64,000 bases of DNA, from assembly GCA_963746185.1 (NCBI GenBank), contig CAVVAE010000004.1:1426001-1490000 (forward strand), written 5' to 3'. Source of the stretch: CAVVAE01 sp963746185. GTDB taxonomy: Bacteria; Actinomycetota; Actinomycetes; Propionibacteriales; Nocardioidaceae. Shown here piece by piece: positions 44,594 to 52,846 of this stretch. The notes beneath the pieces were generated by a model. It had not been told where the DNA came from. It was given only the letters and a program-made list of their open reading frames with translations, and made no database searches. How positions within the stretch are numbered: position 1 is the first letter of the stretch; each line of letters starts with the position of its first letter. The position numbers were made by a program, and so were the translations under genes.

Positions 44594-45982
44594 TCAGCGC
44601 CGTCCGGCCTGGAGGGCCTTCCACGTGGCTGTGCCGGCGACACCGGTCGCGGGCAGTCCCACCGCTCGCTGGTAGCTCCGGGCCGCGCCGCCTGTCCCAG
44701 ATGTGAACACGCCGGAGATCCGAACGGTCCTCCCGCTAGCAGCGGTCAATGCACGCTGAAGGAAACGCACTCGGTCGCTGGCCGAGCCTTGCTTCGACAG
44801 CGGAGTCGACCCGGCAGAAAGGAGCGCGGTCCATGTTGCGGGCCCGAGGGCGCGCGTGACGGACAGGTCTCGCCGTTGCTGGAAAACACCGACGGCTCGA
44901 GCGGTGGCTTCGTCGTACCGACCCGTCAGCCGAGCGGAGTACACCCGGCGCTGCTTGAGCAGGCATTGGGCGGCCTTCACCTGGTCGCCGGACTGGCCGC
45001 GGTGCCATCGGGCGTAGTGCTTGAAGTCGATGTCGACACCGCAGTCGTGGCGGGCGCGGGGGGCGACGGATCCGCGGCCGATGTCGATCGCATTCTCGTC
45101 GAGGTGAAAGGTGATCCCGCCGTACGTGCGCTTGACGTCGATCTCGTATTGGTGGAGCCGCTGGCCACGCCAGAAACTGTCGCGCACGTAGGGATCTCCG
45201 TCGACGTTCGCCTTGTGGTTGCGCGCCGCGAACCAGATTGCATCGGGCATGACGTAGGTACCGGGGAACGTCGCGCGCACGTGGTCAAGCGCCCTGATGC
45301 CGGAGGCTCCGGAGGAGTAGAAGCCGGACTTCCAGCCGAGGGTGTGCAGTCGTTTGCTCCACGCTGACTGGAAATGCATCACCGGCTGGTTGCACTCGCT
45401 GGTCGTGTTGATGTAGTCCTCGACGTCGAGGAAGAGAGTGCTGCCTTTCGCCATCGCGAGGTCGGCGGCGGCCCTCACTGCCCGGTTGGCGGCGGAGGTG
45501 CCTTGGCTGGCCGCCGTTGCGTTGTTCCCGCTCATCGTGTGCGTTCCGAAATTGGCGATGGCACACCGCCGTTCGTCTGCTGTGCCGCGATGCAGTGTCG
45601 GCGCTTGAAGCCCTGCCCACAACGGAAAGATTCGCCAGCCCTTGCCTGCCTGGGTTCGGACCCATGAGCGCGTGAGGTGGGTTTGCTCTTTGCAGCTTCG
45701 CGTTTCACCGCCGATGTAGACACCCACTCCCCAGTACGGCGAGTTGACGCGCAGGTTGTCCATCGCGTCCTGGTCGGGCGCTTCACATGCGTCGAAGCCG
45801 AGGCCCGTGAGGCTGCCCGGGACCCTGACGTTTGACGCTTGGCGGCTGGTCAAGGTGACCATCGCGTGGCGGTCATGAGACGCGGTCGCCAGAGCGGGCG
45901 TCGGATTGCTCGCGAGCGCGAGTGGCGTGACGACGCCCAAGGCCGCTGCGGCCGCGAGGAGTAGCTGGGTACGACGATGCAT
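44594..45982 (-). CDS. Secreted DUF1906 (glycoside-hydrolase-like) protein with two peptidoglycan-binding domains
   Basis: 462 residues with a Sec signal peptide (MHRRTQLLLAAAAALGVVTPLALA, predicted cut after about residue 33). The DUF1906/Rv2525c-like TIM-barrel-type domain covers about 60-300 (GLGFDACEAPDQDAMDNLR, YWGVGVYIGG, LFLDVEDYINTT, KSGFYSSGASGI). Two PG_binding_1 repeats follow (GQSGDQVKAAQCLLKQRR... and SASDRVRFLQRALT...). Family members are thought to act at the cell envelope on glycans; enzymatic activity is not established. ATG 45982 is chosen for its signal peptide. It lies next to, and on the same strand as, the subtilisin-like gene. Confidence 0.85.
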   Translation of the reverse strand: MHRRTQLLLAAAAALGVVTPLALASNPTPALATASHDRHAMVTLTSRQASNVRVPGSLTGLGFDACEAPDQDAMDNLRVNSPYWGVGVYIGGETRSCKEQTHLTRSWVRTQAGKGWRIFPLWAGLQAPTLHRGTADERRCAIANFGTHTMSGNNATAASQGTSAANRAVRAAADLAMAKGSTLFLDVEDYINTTSECNQPVMHFQSAWSKRLHTLGWKSGFYSSGASGIRALDHVRATFPGTYVMPDAIWFAARNHKANVDGDPYVRDSFWRGQRLHQYEIDVKRTYGGITFHLDENAIDIGRGSVAPRARHDCGVDIDFKHYARWHRGQSGDQVKAAQCLLKQRRVYSARLTGRYDEATARAVGVFQQRRDLSVTRALGPATWTALLSAGSTPLSKQGSASDRVRFLQRALTAASGRTVRISGVFTSGTGGAARSYQRAVGLPATGVAGTATWKALQAGRR

Positions 45983-46120
45983 GAATTTCCCCCGTTGGCG
46001 TGTGAAGATCGACCTCGCGTAGCTCGACCTTGGTGCGCGGGCAAGATTAACAGCGGAGTGACGCGACCAAAAATGCTCAGCTGCAATGCTCACCCAGTGA
46101 GGCCGCCCGGCCGGAGAAGA

Positions 46121-46160
46121 ACTGTGGCGGCGATCCCGAGGGACCGCCGCCACCGTTGTT
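46121..46160 (-). terminator. Terminator hairpin of the S8 peptidase gene
   Basis: GTGGCGGCG (46124-46132) pairs with CGCCGCCAC (46145-46153), a 9-bp perfect stem 33 nt after the minus-strand stop at 46186. On that strand it is followed by AGTTCTTCTCC. Confidence 0.65.
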
Positions 46161-46185
46161 TCGGATCTAGCTCAGTGCCTGCCCA

Positions 46186-47460
46186 TCAGAACCCGGTGGC
46201 GTTCAGCAGCTTCTCCTTGGTGGGGTCCGGGTCGTCGACGTCGTTCCAGTCCGATGTTCCGGCTGCCTGCAGGGCCGCCTTCACTTGGGCTGGGGTCGCG
46301 GTGGGGTGTGTCGACTTGTACAGCGCGGCCGCTCCGGCCACATGCGGTGTCGCCATCGACGTACCAGAAATCGTGTTGTAGCCGCCGTTCATCCACGTCG
46401 AGTCGATGCACGTGCCGGGCGCGATGATGTCAACGTCGGCGCCGAAGTTGGAGTAGTCGGCGAACGTGTCATCGACGTCGGCACGGCAGGTTGAGGCAGC
46501 GCCGCCGCCGGGCTGGCCGTTGAAGTCAGACAGTGCACTCACGGTGATGACCTCGTCGTACGCCGCTGGTGTCGATGTCGATGCATCAGCGGAGTCGTTG
46601 CCAGCTGCGACGGCGTACGTGATCCCGGCCGACACTGAACGGCAGATCGCCTTGTGCTGAGCGTCGTTGTTTGTGTTGCCGCAATTGCCGTCGTCGGAGC
46701 CACTGCCGCCAAGGCTCATGTTGGCAACCTCGATCTGGCTGGCCTTTGAGGTCACGTAGTCGATGCCGCAGATGACGTCGGAGTTGCTGCCGATGCCGGC
46801 CGCATTGAGTACGCGGACGGGCCAGATGCGGGCACCAGGCGCCATACCGACGACGCCGTTCGCGTTGTCGATGGCCCCGATCGTGCCGGAGACATGGCTG
46901 CCGTGACCGTTCTGGTCGTTGGCGTTGAGCCCGAGCAAGGAGCAGTTCTTCGCACCTTGGGTGAAGACGTTGAGTTCGGGATGCGTGAGGTCGACACCGG
47001 TGTCGATGACGGCGACATCGACGTTGACACGCTGGTCGGTGCCGTCAATCGCCGCGGTCGGGCTGGCGTCGGCGTTGGCACGGTTGATCCCGGTCGGGGT
47101 CGTCTGTACATCGGCCCTGACTGTGGAGTCAGCTTCCACGAAGTCGACTCCCGGAGCAGCCGCGACCAGCTGCGCGGTTGCTTGGTTCATGTGCGCGGAG
47201 TAGCCGGAGAGAGCGGAGTGGTAGACGTGACCTACATCGAGCCCAAAGGTGCTCGCGTGCGTGGCGGCTACTTGTGAGGCGACGGACCCCGGGTCAAGCA
47301 CGACGATGTACGAACCGGCGATGCGGTCCGCGTTGTCGAGGCCGCTGATGACTGGCTCGGCCGTGCTGGATCCCCTAGGTGGCGATGCAGCCCCGGCTGA
47401 GGGTGTGCCGAGCGCTACGAGTGTGGCGGCTGCGACCGCAGCTGCACTGAGCTTGCGCAT
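46186..47460 (-). CDS. Secreted subtilisin-like serine protease (S8 family)
   Basis: 424 residues with a signal peptide (MRKLSAAAVAAATLVALGTPSAGA). An I9 inhibitor propeptide (SYIVVLDPGSVASQVAATH to VDFVEADSTV) precedes the catalytic domain. The triad is Asp in VAVIDTGVDLTHP, His in NGHGSHVSGTIGA and Ser in ISGTSMATPHVAG; the oxyanion Asn lies in VAAGNDSADAS. The protein ends soon after the domain (DPTKEKLLNATGF). GAAAGAGAA precedes the ATG at 47460; the long in-frame upstream extension has no coding character. Extracellular proteolysis is the expected role. Confidence 0.93.
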   Translation of the reverse strand: MRKLSAAAVAAATLVALGTPSAGAASPPRGSSTAEPVISGLDNADRIAGSYIVVLDPGSVASQVAATHASTFGLDVGHVYHSALSGYSAHMNQATAQLVAAAPGVDFVEADSTVRADVQTTPTGINRANADASPTAAIDGTDQRVNVDVAVIDTGVDLTHPELNVFTQGAKNCSLLGLNANDQNGHGSHVSGTIGAIDNANGVVGMAPGARIWPVRVLNAAGIGSNSDVICGIDYVTSKASQIEVANMSLGGSGSDDGNCGNTNNDAQHKAICRSVSAGITYAVAAGNDSADASTSTPAAYDEVITVSALSDFNGQPGGGAASTCRADVDDTFADYSNFGADVDIIAPGTCIDSTWMNGGYNTISGTSMATPHVAGAAALYKSTHPTATPAQVKAALQAAGTSDWNDVDDPDPTKEKLLNATGF

Positions 47461-47658
47461 GCGTTCTCTTTCCGTCGTGGACCGGGCGTCGAGTGGTGCG
47501 CGGTCATTGGAGCCCGGCTCATCGAGTCGACCCAAGTGGTCGAGGCTCATCAGGCGAGCCCAGGCTGGATAGGGGGTGCAACGAGCGGACCCCTGTGGGG
47601 TTACGGTTCGGTCACGGAGCGGGGCGTTCGCTGCAGCTGGCCGGAGGGTCGGCCGCCT

Positions 47659-47664
47659 TAGGGT
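47659..47664 (+). promoter_or_regulatory. -10 box of the leaderless sterol-carrier-family gene
   Basis: TAGGGT ends 6 nt before the ATG at 47671. Confidence 0.5.
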
Positions 47665-47670
47665 GACTGC

Positions 47671-48045
47671 ATGCCTGTGCGTTTGCGGCCACTGCCTGCC
47701 GATGAGCTCGGGGCGGTGCTCGAACGCCTCGATATGGCGGAGTCGGGTGGCCGGGCGGGGGCGTCGGACGACGTACGCGCGGCGGTGAAACACTTCCTCG
47801 CCGTTCTCACCGAGCGTGCGCCAGGCAAGAGCGTGGAGGTCCGGGTGCCTCCCTATGCAGCGGTGCAATGCATCGAGGGGGCGCGGCACACCCGTGGCAA
47901 ACCGCCTGCCGTGGTCGAGACTGACGCGGCGACATGGCTGGCTCTTGCCCGTGGCCAGACGACGTTTGTGGAGGCCCAGCACGCTGGGCGCGTGCATGCC
48001 TCGGGCGAGCGGTCCGACCTGACTCCCGTGCTGCCCCTGGAGTGA
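47671..48045 (+). CDS. Sterol carrier family (SCP2-like) protein
   Basis: 124 residues, similar to the short actinobacterial 'sterol carrier family' proteins found near purF. The recognisable stretch is GKSVEVRVPPYAAVQCIEGARHTRG, followed by ETDAATWLALARGQTTFVEAQHAGRVHASGERSDLTPVLPL, which matches the SCP2-type lipid-binding fold. The bound ligand is not known. A TAGGGT -10 box lies 6 nt before the ATG. Confidence 0.75.
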   Translation: MPVRLRPLPADELGAVLERLDMAESGGRAGASDDVRAAVKHFLAVLTERAPGKSVEVRVPPYAAVQCIEGARHTRGKPPAVVETDAATWLALARGQTTFVEAQHAGRVHASGERSDLTPVLPLE

Positions 48046-48126
48046 GCCGCGATCTGGGGCCGGGCGCGGGGTACGGCCGCCAGCCCGACGTCGTACACCT
48101 CCCACCATGTGAGACAACCTCGATCC

Positions 48127-48203
48127 GTGGAGGCAGACCCACACTGTGCAAGGCAGGTTTGCCTTGTTAACAAGCCTTTTGGCTTGAAAACAAGGCAAAC
48201 CCC
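48127..48203 (+). repeat. 77-bp structured repeat, copy F
   Basis: Forward copy 82 nt after the sterol-carrier gene, with apical loop TTTT and one change in the head (GGCAGACCC). Its tail ends 24 nt before the M20 peptidase ATG. It is about 20 kb from the nearest other copy. Confidence 0.92.
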
Positions 48204-48213
48204 GGACGGGGGA

Positions 48214-48219
48214 TAGCAT
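48214..48219 (+). promoter_or_regulatory. -10 box of the leaderless M20 peptidase gene
   Basis: TAGCAT ends 7 nt before the ATG at 48227; the upstream promoter half would fall inside repeat copy F. Confidence 0.5.
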
Positions 48220-48226
48220 CGCGCGC

Positions 48227-49564
48227 ATGACTCGTGACTTGCGTGCTGCGTTGAAGGACGTCCTCCCCGGAATCCGGGCCGACCTCGAAGACCTCGTCCG
48301 CATCCCGTCCGTGAGTGCCGATCCCGGCCGTCACGACGACGTACGACGGTCAGCCGACGCCACGGCCGCCCTGTTCCGAAACGCTGGCCTCGACACCCAG
48401 ATCGTCGAGCTCGACGGAGGGTTGCCAGCCGTCATCGCCCGCAAGCCTGCTCCGCCCGGCAAGCCAACCGTGCTGCTCTACGCCCACCACGACGTCCAGC
48501 CCGAGGGCAACCACGCCGACTGGGAGAGCGTGCCGTTCGAACCCACCGAGCGTGACGGCCGCCTCTTCGGTCGCGGCGCTGCCGACGACAAGGCCGGGAT
48601 CGCCGCCCACCTCGCCGCCATCCGCATGCACGGCGACGACCTGCCGGTGGGTGTGACCGTCTTCGTCGAGGGCGAAGAGGAGTCGGGCTCGGAGTCGCTG
48701 ACGGCCATCCTCAAACAGCACCGCGAACTCCTCACCAGCGACGTGATCGTGATCGCCGACTCCGGGAACTGGGATATCGGCGTGCCCGCTCTGACCACCT
48801 CGCTGCGAGGCCTCGCCGCCTGCGTCGTGGAGGTACGGACTCTCGAGCACGCTGTCCACTCGGGGATGTGGGGCGGGGTGGCGCCGGATGCCCTCACCAG
48901 CCTCATCCAACTGCTGGCCACGCTGCACGATGCCGAGGGCAACGTCGCCGTCGCAGGGCTCACATCGAGCCCGGCCGCCGACTTGGTCTATCCCGATGAC
49001 CGGTTGCGCAGCGAGGCGGGCATCCTCGACGGCGTCGAGCTGCTCGGCTCCGGCTCGGTCGTCGAGCGGCTCTGGACGAGGCCCGCTATCTCGGTCATCG
49101 CGCTGGACGCGACCAGAGTCGCGGACGCCAGCAACACGCTGCTCCCCGTGGCCCGAGCCAAGGTCAGCATGCGGATCGCACCCGGGGACACCTCCGCCGA
49201 CTCCCTGCAACGCCTCAAGGACCACCTGGTCAGCCACGCACCTCACGGGGCCCACGTCACGTTCTCTGACGACGAGACAGGTGAGCCCTTCGCGGTAGAC
49301 GCCAACGGACCGGCGTACGACGCAGCACGCGCGGCTTTCAAGGAAGCCTGGGAGGGGACCGATCCGGTCGACGTCGGGGTCGGAGGCTCGATCCCGTTCA
49401 TCGCCGAGTTCGCGGAGTTGTTCCCAAAGGCGGCCATCCTGGTGACCGGCGTGGAGGACCCCGATACCCGCGCTCACGGCGCCAACGAGGGTCTGCACCT
49501 CGCGGAGTTCGAACGGGTCTGTCTCGCAGAGGCGCTCCTGCTGGAGAAACTCGGCGCCTCCTAA
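48227..49564 (+). CDS. M20 family dipeptidase
   Basis: Zinc metallopeptidase of 445 residues, ArgE/DapE/CNDP-like. Metal ligands are visible in LLYAHHDVQPEG (His, with the catalytic Asp), GRGAADDKAG (bridging Asp), VFVEGEEESGSES (catalytic Glu and ligand) and the C-terminal HGANEGLHLAEF (His). A lid/dimerisation domain spans about 185-310. Members of this subgroup cleave dipeptides with broad specificity. A TAGCAT -10 box 7 nt before the ATG suggests a leaderless mRNA; repeat copy F lies just upstream. Confidence 0.92.
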   Translation: MTRDLRAALKDVLPGIRADLEDLVRIPSVSADPGRHDDVRRSADATAALFRNAGLDTQIVELDGGLPAVIARKPAPPGKPTVLLYAHHDVQPEGNHADWESVPFEPTERDGRLFGRGAADDKAGIAAHLAAIRMHGDDLPVGVTVFVEGEEESGSESLTAILKQHRELLTSDVIVIADSGNWDIGVPALTTSLRGLAACVVEVRTLEHAVHSGMWGGVAPDALTSLIQLLATLHDAEGNVAVAGLTSSPAADLVYPDDRLRSEAGILDGVELLGSGSVVERLWTRPAISVIALDATRVADASNTLLPVARAKVSMRIAPGDTSADSLQRLKDHLVSHAPHGAHVTFSDDETGEPFAVDANGPAYDAARAAFKEAWEGTDPVDVGVGGSIPFIAEFAELFPKAAILVTGVEDPDTRAHGANEGLHLAEFERVCLAEALLLEKLGAS

Positions 49565-49567
49565 CCC

Positions 49568-49615
49568 ACTTGTCAGGGTGTAGGCGTGTCCCAGCACGAC
49601 TACACCCTGACAAGT
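49568..49615. terminator. ACTTGTCAGGG hairpin, copy 2
   Basis: A perfect 16-bp inverted repeat: ACTTGTCAGGGTGTAG (49568-49583) and its complement (49600-49615), with a 16-nt loop. It begins 4 nt after the M20 stop. The loop is homologous to copy 1 when read in reverse complement. Confidence 0.8.
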
Positions 49616-49651
49616 CGGGTGGCGGATTCGGGATGCCGGCGGCTCTGCCCG

Positions 49652-49657
49652 TAGAGT
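49652..49657 (+). promoter_or_regulatory. -10 box of leaderless purF
   Basis: TAGAGT ends 7 nt before the GTG at 49665, which supports that start over the ATG at 49659. Confidence 0.55.
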
Positions 49658-49664
49658 GATGTGC

Positions 49665-51218
49665 GTGCCTCGCGGAGATGGGTTGTTGACCCACGATCTC
49701 GACCCACACGATCGCGGACCGCAGGATTCCTGTGGGGTCTTCGGTGTCTGGGCTCCCGGTGAGGACGTCGCCAAGTTGACCTACTTCGGGCTCTACGCGC
49801 TCCAACATCGAGGCCAGGAGTCCGCCGGGATCGCTGTCGGCAACGGCCGCCAGATCCTCGTCTACAAGGACATGGGCCTCGTCTCGCAGGTCTTCGACGA
49901 GCCCACCCTCAGCTCGCTCAAGGGTCACCTCGCGGTCGGCCACTCCCGTTACTCGACCACCGGCGCGAGCGTCTGGCACAACGCCCAGCCGACGTTCAGG
50001 TCCACGTCGACGGGCTCATTGGCCCTCGGCCACAACGGCAACCTCACCAACACCGCCGACCTCGCCCATCGCGCCGACGAGGTCGCTCGCGAGCACGGTC
50101 AGCTCGACTTGGCCACCCATACGTCCGAGGCGTCCAGCGACACCGACCTCGTCACGGCTCTCCTCGCGGCGTACTCCGATCGCACGCTCGAACAGGCGGC
50201 CCTCGAGGTCTTCCCAACGATCCGCGGCGCGTTCTGTTTCGTCTTCATGGACCAGGGCACGTTGTACGCCGCCCGGGACCCCCAGGGCATCAGGCCACTG
50301 GTTCTCGGCCGCCTTGAGCGCGGCTGGGTGGTCGCGTCGGAGACCGCGGCACTCGACATCGTGGGCGCGTCGTTCGTCCGTGAGGTCGAACCCGGAGAGC
50401 TCATCGCGGTCGACGAGGACGGCCTCCGTAGCCAGCAGTTCGCCGAGCCGGAGCCGAAGGGCTGCCTGTTCGAGTTCGTCTACCTGGCCCGCCCCGACAC
50501 GCTCATCAGCGCTCAGCGGGTCCATACCGTGCGCACAGAGATCGGTCGCACCCTGGCCCGCGAGTACCCCGTCGATGCCGATCTGGTGATCCCCGTCCCC
50601 GAGTCCGGCACCCCGGCGGCCATCGGGTACGCCGAGGAAAGCAAGATCCCCTACGGCCAGGGCTTCGTGAAGAACTCCTATGTGGGGCGGACGTTCATTC
50701 AGCCGAGCAACACGATCCGCCAGCTGGGCATCCGGCTCAAGCTCAACCCGCTGCGCGACGTCATCGAAGGCAAGAGGCTTGTCGTTGTCGACGACTCCAT
50801 CGTGCGCGGCAACACCCAGCGAGCCCAGGTGAGAATGCTGCGAGAGGCGGGCGCTCGCGAGGTGCACGTGCGGATCGCCAGCCCGCCGGTGAAGTGGCCG
50901 TGCTTCTACGGCATCGACTTCGCCACGCGTGCTGAACTCATCGCCAACGGCATGAGCACCGACGAGATCTGCCGCTCGATCGGGGCGGACTCCCTCGCCT
51001 ACGTCTCCCTCGACGGCCTCGTTGCCGCGAGCCGAGTCCCCAAAAACGACCTGTGTCGGGCGTGCTTCGACGGTGTCTACCCGGTGGAGCTGCCCGAGCC
51101 CCGCCTGCTCGGCACACACCTGCTCGAGCAGCAGCTCGAGGCTGCCTCGGTGCGCCCAGACGGCTTGTCGACCACGTTGTCCGGCGGCGGCGCGTCCGAC
51201 GCTCTGACCCGGCCGTGA
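49665..51218 (+). CDS. purF: Amidophosphoribosyltransferase
   Basis: First committed enzyme of purine synthesis (PRPP + glutamine to phosphoribosylamine). 517 residues. A short propeptide (about 22 residues) precedes the N-terminal nucleophile Cys in DSCGVFGVWAPGE. The glutaminase domain contains RGQESAGIAVGN and GHSRYSTTGAS; the PRPP site is VVVDDSIVRGNTQ. Cysteines at KWPCFYGIDF, DEICRSIG and DLCRACFDGVYP match those that bind the iron-sulfur cluster in Bacillus-type PurF. GTG 49665 chosen from the leaderless signature. 57 nt before purM, likely co-transcribed. Confidence 0.96.
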   Translation: MPRGDGLLTHDLDPHDRGPQDSCGVFGVWAPGEDVAKLTYFGLYALQHRGQESAGIAVGNGRQILVYKDMGLVSQVFDEPTLSSLKGHLAVGHSRYSTTGASVWHNAQPTFRSTSTGSLALGHNGNLTNTADLAHRADEVAREHGQLDLATHTSEASSDTDLVTALLAAYSDRTLEQAALEVFPTIRGAFCFVFMDQGTLYAARDPQGIRPLVLGRLERGWVVASETAALDIVGASFVREVEPGELIAVDEDGLRSQQFAEPEPKGCLFEFVYLARPDTLISAQRVHTVRTEIGRTLAREYPVDADLVIPVPESGTPAAIGYAEESKIPYGQGFVKNSYVGRTFIQPSNTIRQLGIRLKLNPLRDVIEGKRLVVVDDSIVRGNTQRAQVRMLREAGAREVHVRIASPPVKWPCFYGIDFATRAELIANGMSTDEICRSIGADSLAYVSLDGLVAASRVPKNDLCRACFDGVYPVELPEPRLLGTHLLEQQLEAASVRPDGLSTTLSGGGASDALTRP

Positions 51219-51275
51219 CCCCAGCATGTTTGTGAGCCAGCGAAGTCCATCACCGCAGGACACGAGGAGCTGCCG

Positions 51276-52340
51276 ATGACCGACGACGCGTCTCGCTCGA
51301 CGTACGCCGAGGCAGGTGTCTCGATCGACGAGGGCGACCGTGCCGTTGCTCTGATGAAGCAATGGGTCGAGAAGGCGGGCCGACCCGAGGTCGTCGGCGG
51401 CATCGGCGGATTTGCCGGGCTCTTCGACGCTTCTGCCCTCAAGGCGTACGACCGACCGCTTCTCGCTACGAGTGCTGACGGCGTCGGCACCAAAGTCGCG
51501 ATTGCACAGCAGCTCGACAAGCACGACACCATCGGGTTCGACCTCGTGGGGATGCTCGTCGATGACCTGGTCGTGTGCGGCGCCGAACCGCTCTTCATGA
51601 CCGACTACATCGCGTGCGGCAAGGTCGTCCCCGAACGCATCGCGGCGATCGTCAGCGGCATCGCCGAGGCGTGCGTGTCCGCCGGCTGCGCGCTGCTTGG
51701 CGGGGAGACCGCGGAGCACCCGGGACTTCTCGGACCAGACGAGTACGACGTTGCGGGCTCGACCACCGGGGTCGTGGAGGCGGATGCCCTGCTTGGTGCA
51801 GAGCGCGTCACCGCCGGCGACGTCCTCATCGCGATGGGATCGACCGGGCTGCACTCCAACGGGTACTCCCTGGTGCGCCACGTGCTGCTCGCCCAGGCCG
51901 GCTGGGCGCTTGACCGCCAGGTCGACGTACTCGGCCGGACGCTCGGCGAAGAGCTGCTCGAGCCCACCCGCATCTACGCGCTGCCCTGCCTCGAGCTCGC
52001 CCGGCTCACGAGCACGCATGCGATGTCTCACATCACCGGTGGAGGGTTCGCCGCCAACCTGGCGAGGGTGCTGCCGACGTCGGTCAGCGGGGTCGTCGAC
52101 CGCTCCACCTGGTCACCGCAACCGGTCTTCGGGCTGGTCGCCGACGTGGGCAAGGTGGAGCAGCGCGACCTCGAGGCCACGCTCAACATGGGCGTCGGGA
52201 TGGTCGCGGTCACCCCCGCCGATGACGTGGATGCGGCGCTCGCGTCGCTGGCCGCGAGCGACGTCCCGGCGTGGGTGTGCGGTGAGGTGACGGATGCGGC
52301 CGGCGGATCTGTCGAACTGATCGGTTCATACGCCGGCTGA
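51276..52340 (+). CDS. purM: Phosphoribosylformylglycinamidine cyclo-ligase (AIR synthetase)
   Basis: ATP-dependent ring closure of FGAM to AIR, fifth step of IMP synthesis. 354 residues. Motifs: TYAEAGVSIDEGD, IGGFAGLFD, LLATSADGVGTKV, GFDLVGMLVDDLVVCGAEPLFMTDYIACG, CALLGGETAEHPG, STGLHSNGYSLVR, HITGGGF and NMGVGMVAV. GAGGAG lies 6 nt before the ATG. It follows purF and precedes the DUF3073 gene, the usual actinobacterial order. Confidence 0.96.
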   Translation: MTDDASRSTYAEAGVSIDEGDRAVALMKQWVEKAGRPEVVGGIGGFAGLFDASALKAYDRPLLATSADGVGTKVAIAQQLDKHDTIGFDLVGMLVDDLVVCGAEPLFMTDYIACGKVVPERIAAIVSGIAEACVSAGCALLGGETAEHPGLLGPDEYDVAGSTTGVVEADALLGAERVTAGDVLIAMGSTGLHSNGYSLVRHVLLAQAGWALDRQVDVLGRTLGEELLEPTRIYALPCLELARLTSTHAMSHITGGGFAANLARVLPTSVSGVVDRSTWSPQPVFGLVADVGKVEQRDLEATLNMGVGMVAVTPADDVDAALASLAASDVPAWVCGEVTDAAGGSVELIGSYAG

Positions 52341-52510
52341 GCCGCCGCGGCAGCCCCGCGGGCAGGGTAGGAGGCGAAGTTCAGCCGACACCCGAGACGC
52401 CGGTGTGTATGAACCGCTCAGGCCAGGTATCGTTGGGGTCACGAGATGACAGATGAGAGCCCGGGCGTCCTTGGACCGACCCGGCCACGATGTGCGAGGG
52501 GGTCGACCCT

Positions 52511-52726
52511 ATGGGGCGCGGCCGTGCGAAGGCGAAGCAGACCAAGGTGGCTCGTGAGTTGAAATACCGCGAGTTCAACACGGACTTCTCCGAACTCCAG
52601 CGCGAGCTCCACGGCGACAGTCGTGACGGAGCGAGCCAGAAGACCGACTCAGACGGCGATGCCGATGAGTACGAGGATCCCTACACCGATCTGTACGACG
52701 ACACGGAGTCGGCCAACCAGCGCTGA
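52511..52726 (+). CDS. DUF3073 domain protein
   Basis: Small conserved actinobacterial protein of unknown function, 71 residues. It opens with the invariant MGRGRAKAKQTKVARELKY, then an acidic tail (DEYEDPYTDLYDDTES). The start at 52511 matches the family; the in-frame extension to 52490 is not needed. It is normally found between purM and the valine dehydrogenase gene, as here. Confidence 0.9.
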   Translation: MGRGRAKAKQTKVARELKYREFNTDFSELQRELHGDSRDGASQKTDSDGDADEYEDPYTDLYDDTESANQR

Positions 52727-52751
52727 GCGCTCTGGCAGTCGAGCGTGTTTC

Positions 52752-52842
52752 CGGCGGTCGAGCTTGTCGAGACCCGGTGAGTCCATTCGGCGGTCGAGCT
52801 TGTCGAGACCCGGGTGATTTCGACAGGCTCAATCAGCGGGTG
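52752..52842. repeat. REP-like GGTCGAGCTTGTCGAGACC cluster 1
   Basis: Two direct units CGGCGGTCGAGCTTGTCGAG (from 52752 and from 52788) followed by an inverted unit TGATTTCGACAGGCTCAATC (52815-52834). The last two can fold into one hairpin between the convergent DUF3073 and dehydrogenase genes, probably acting as terminator. The motif type is widespread in actinobacterial intergenic regions. Confidence 0.8.
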
Positions 52843-52846
52843 GGTT

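Noticed and set aside
47461..48303. Upstream in-frame extension of the S8 peptidase
   Set aside because: It overlaps the sterol-carrier gene and repeat copy F on the other strand, and it would bury the signal peptide that starts at 47460.
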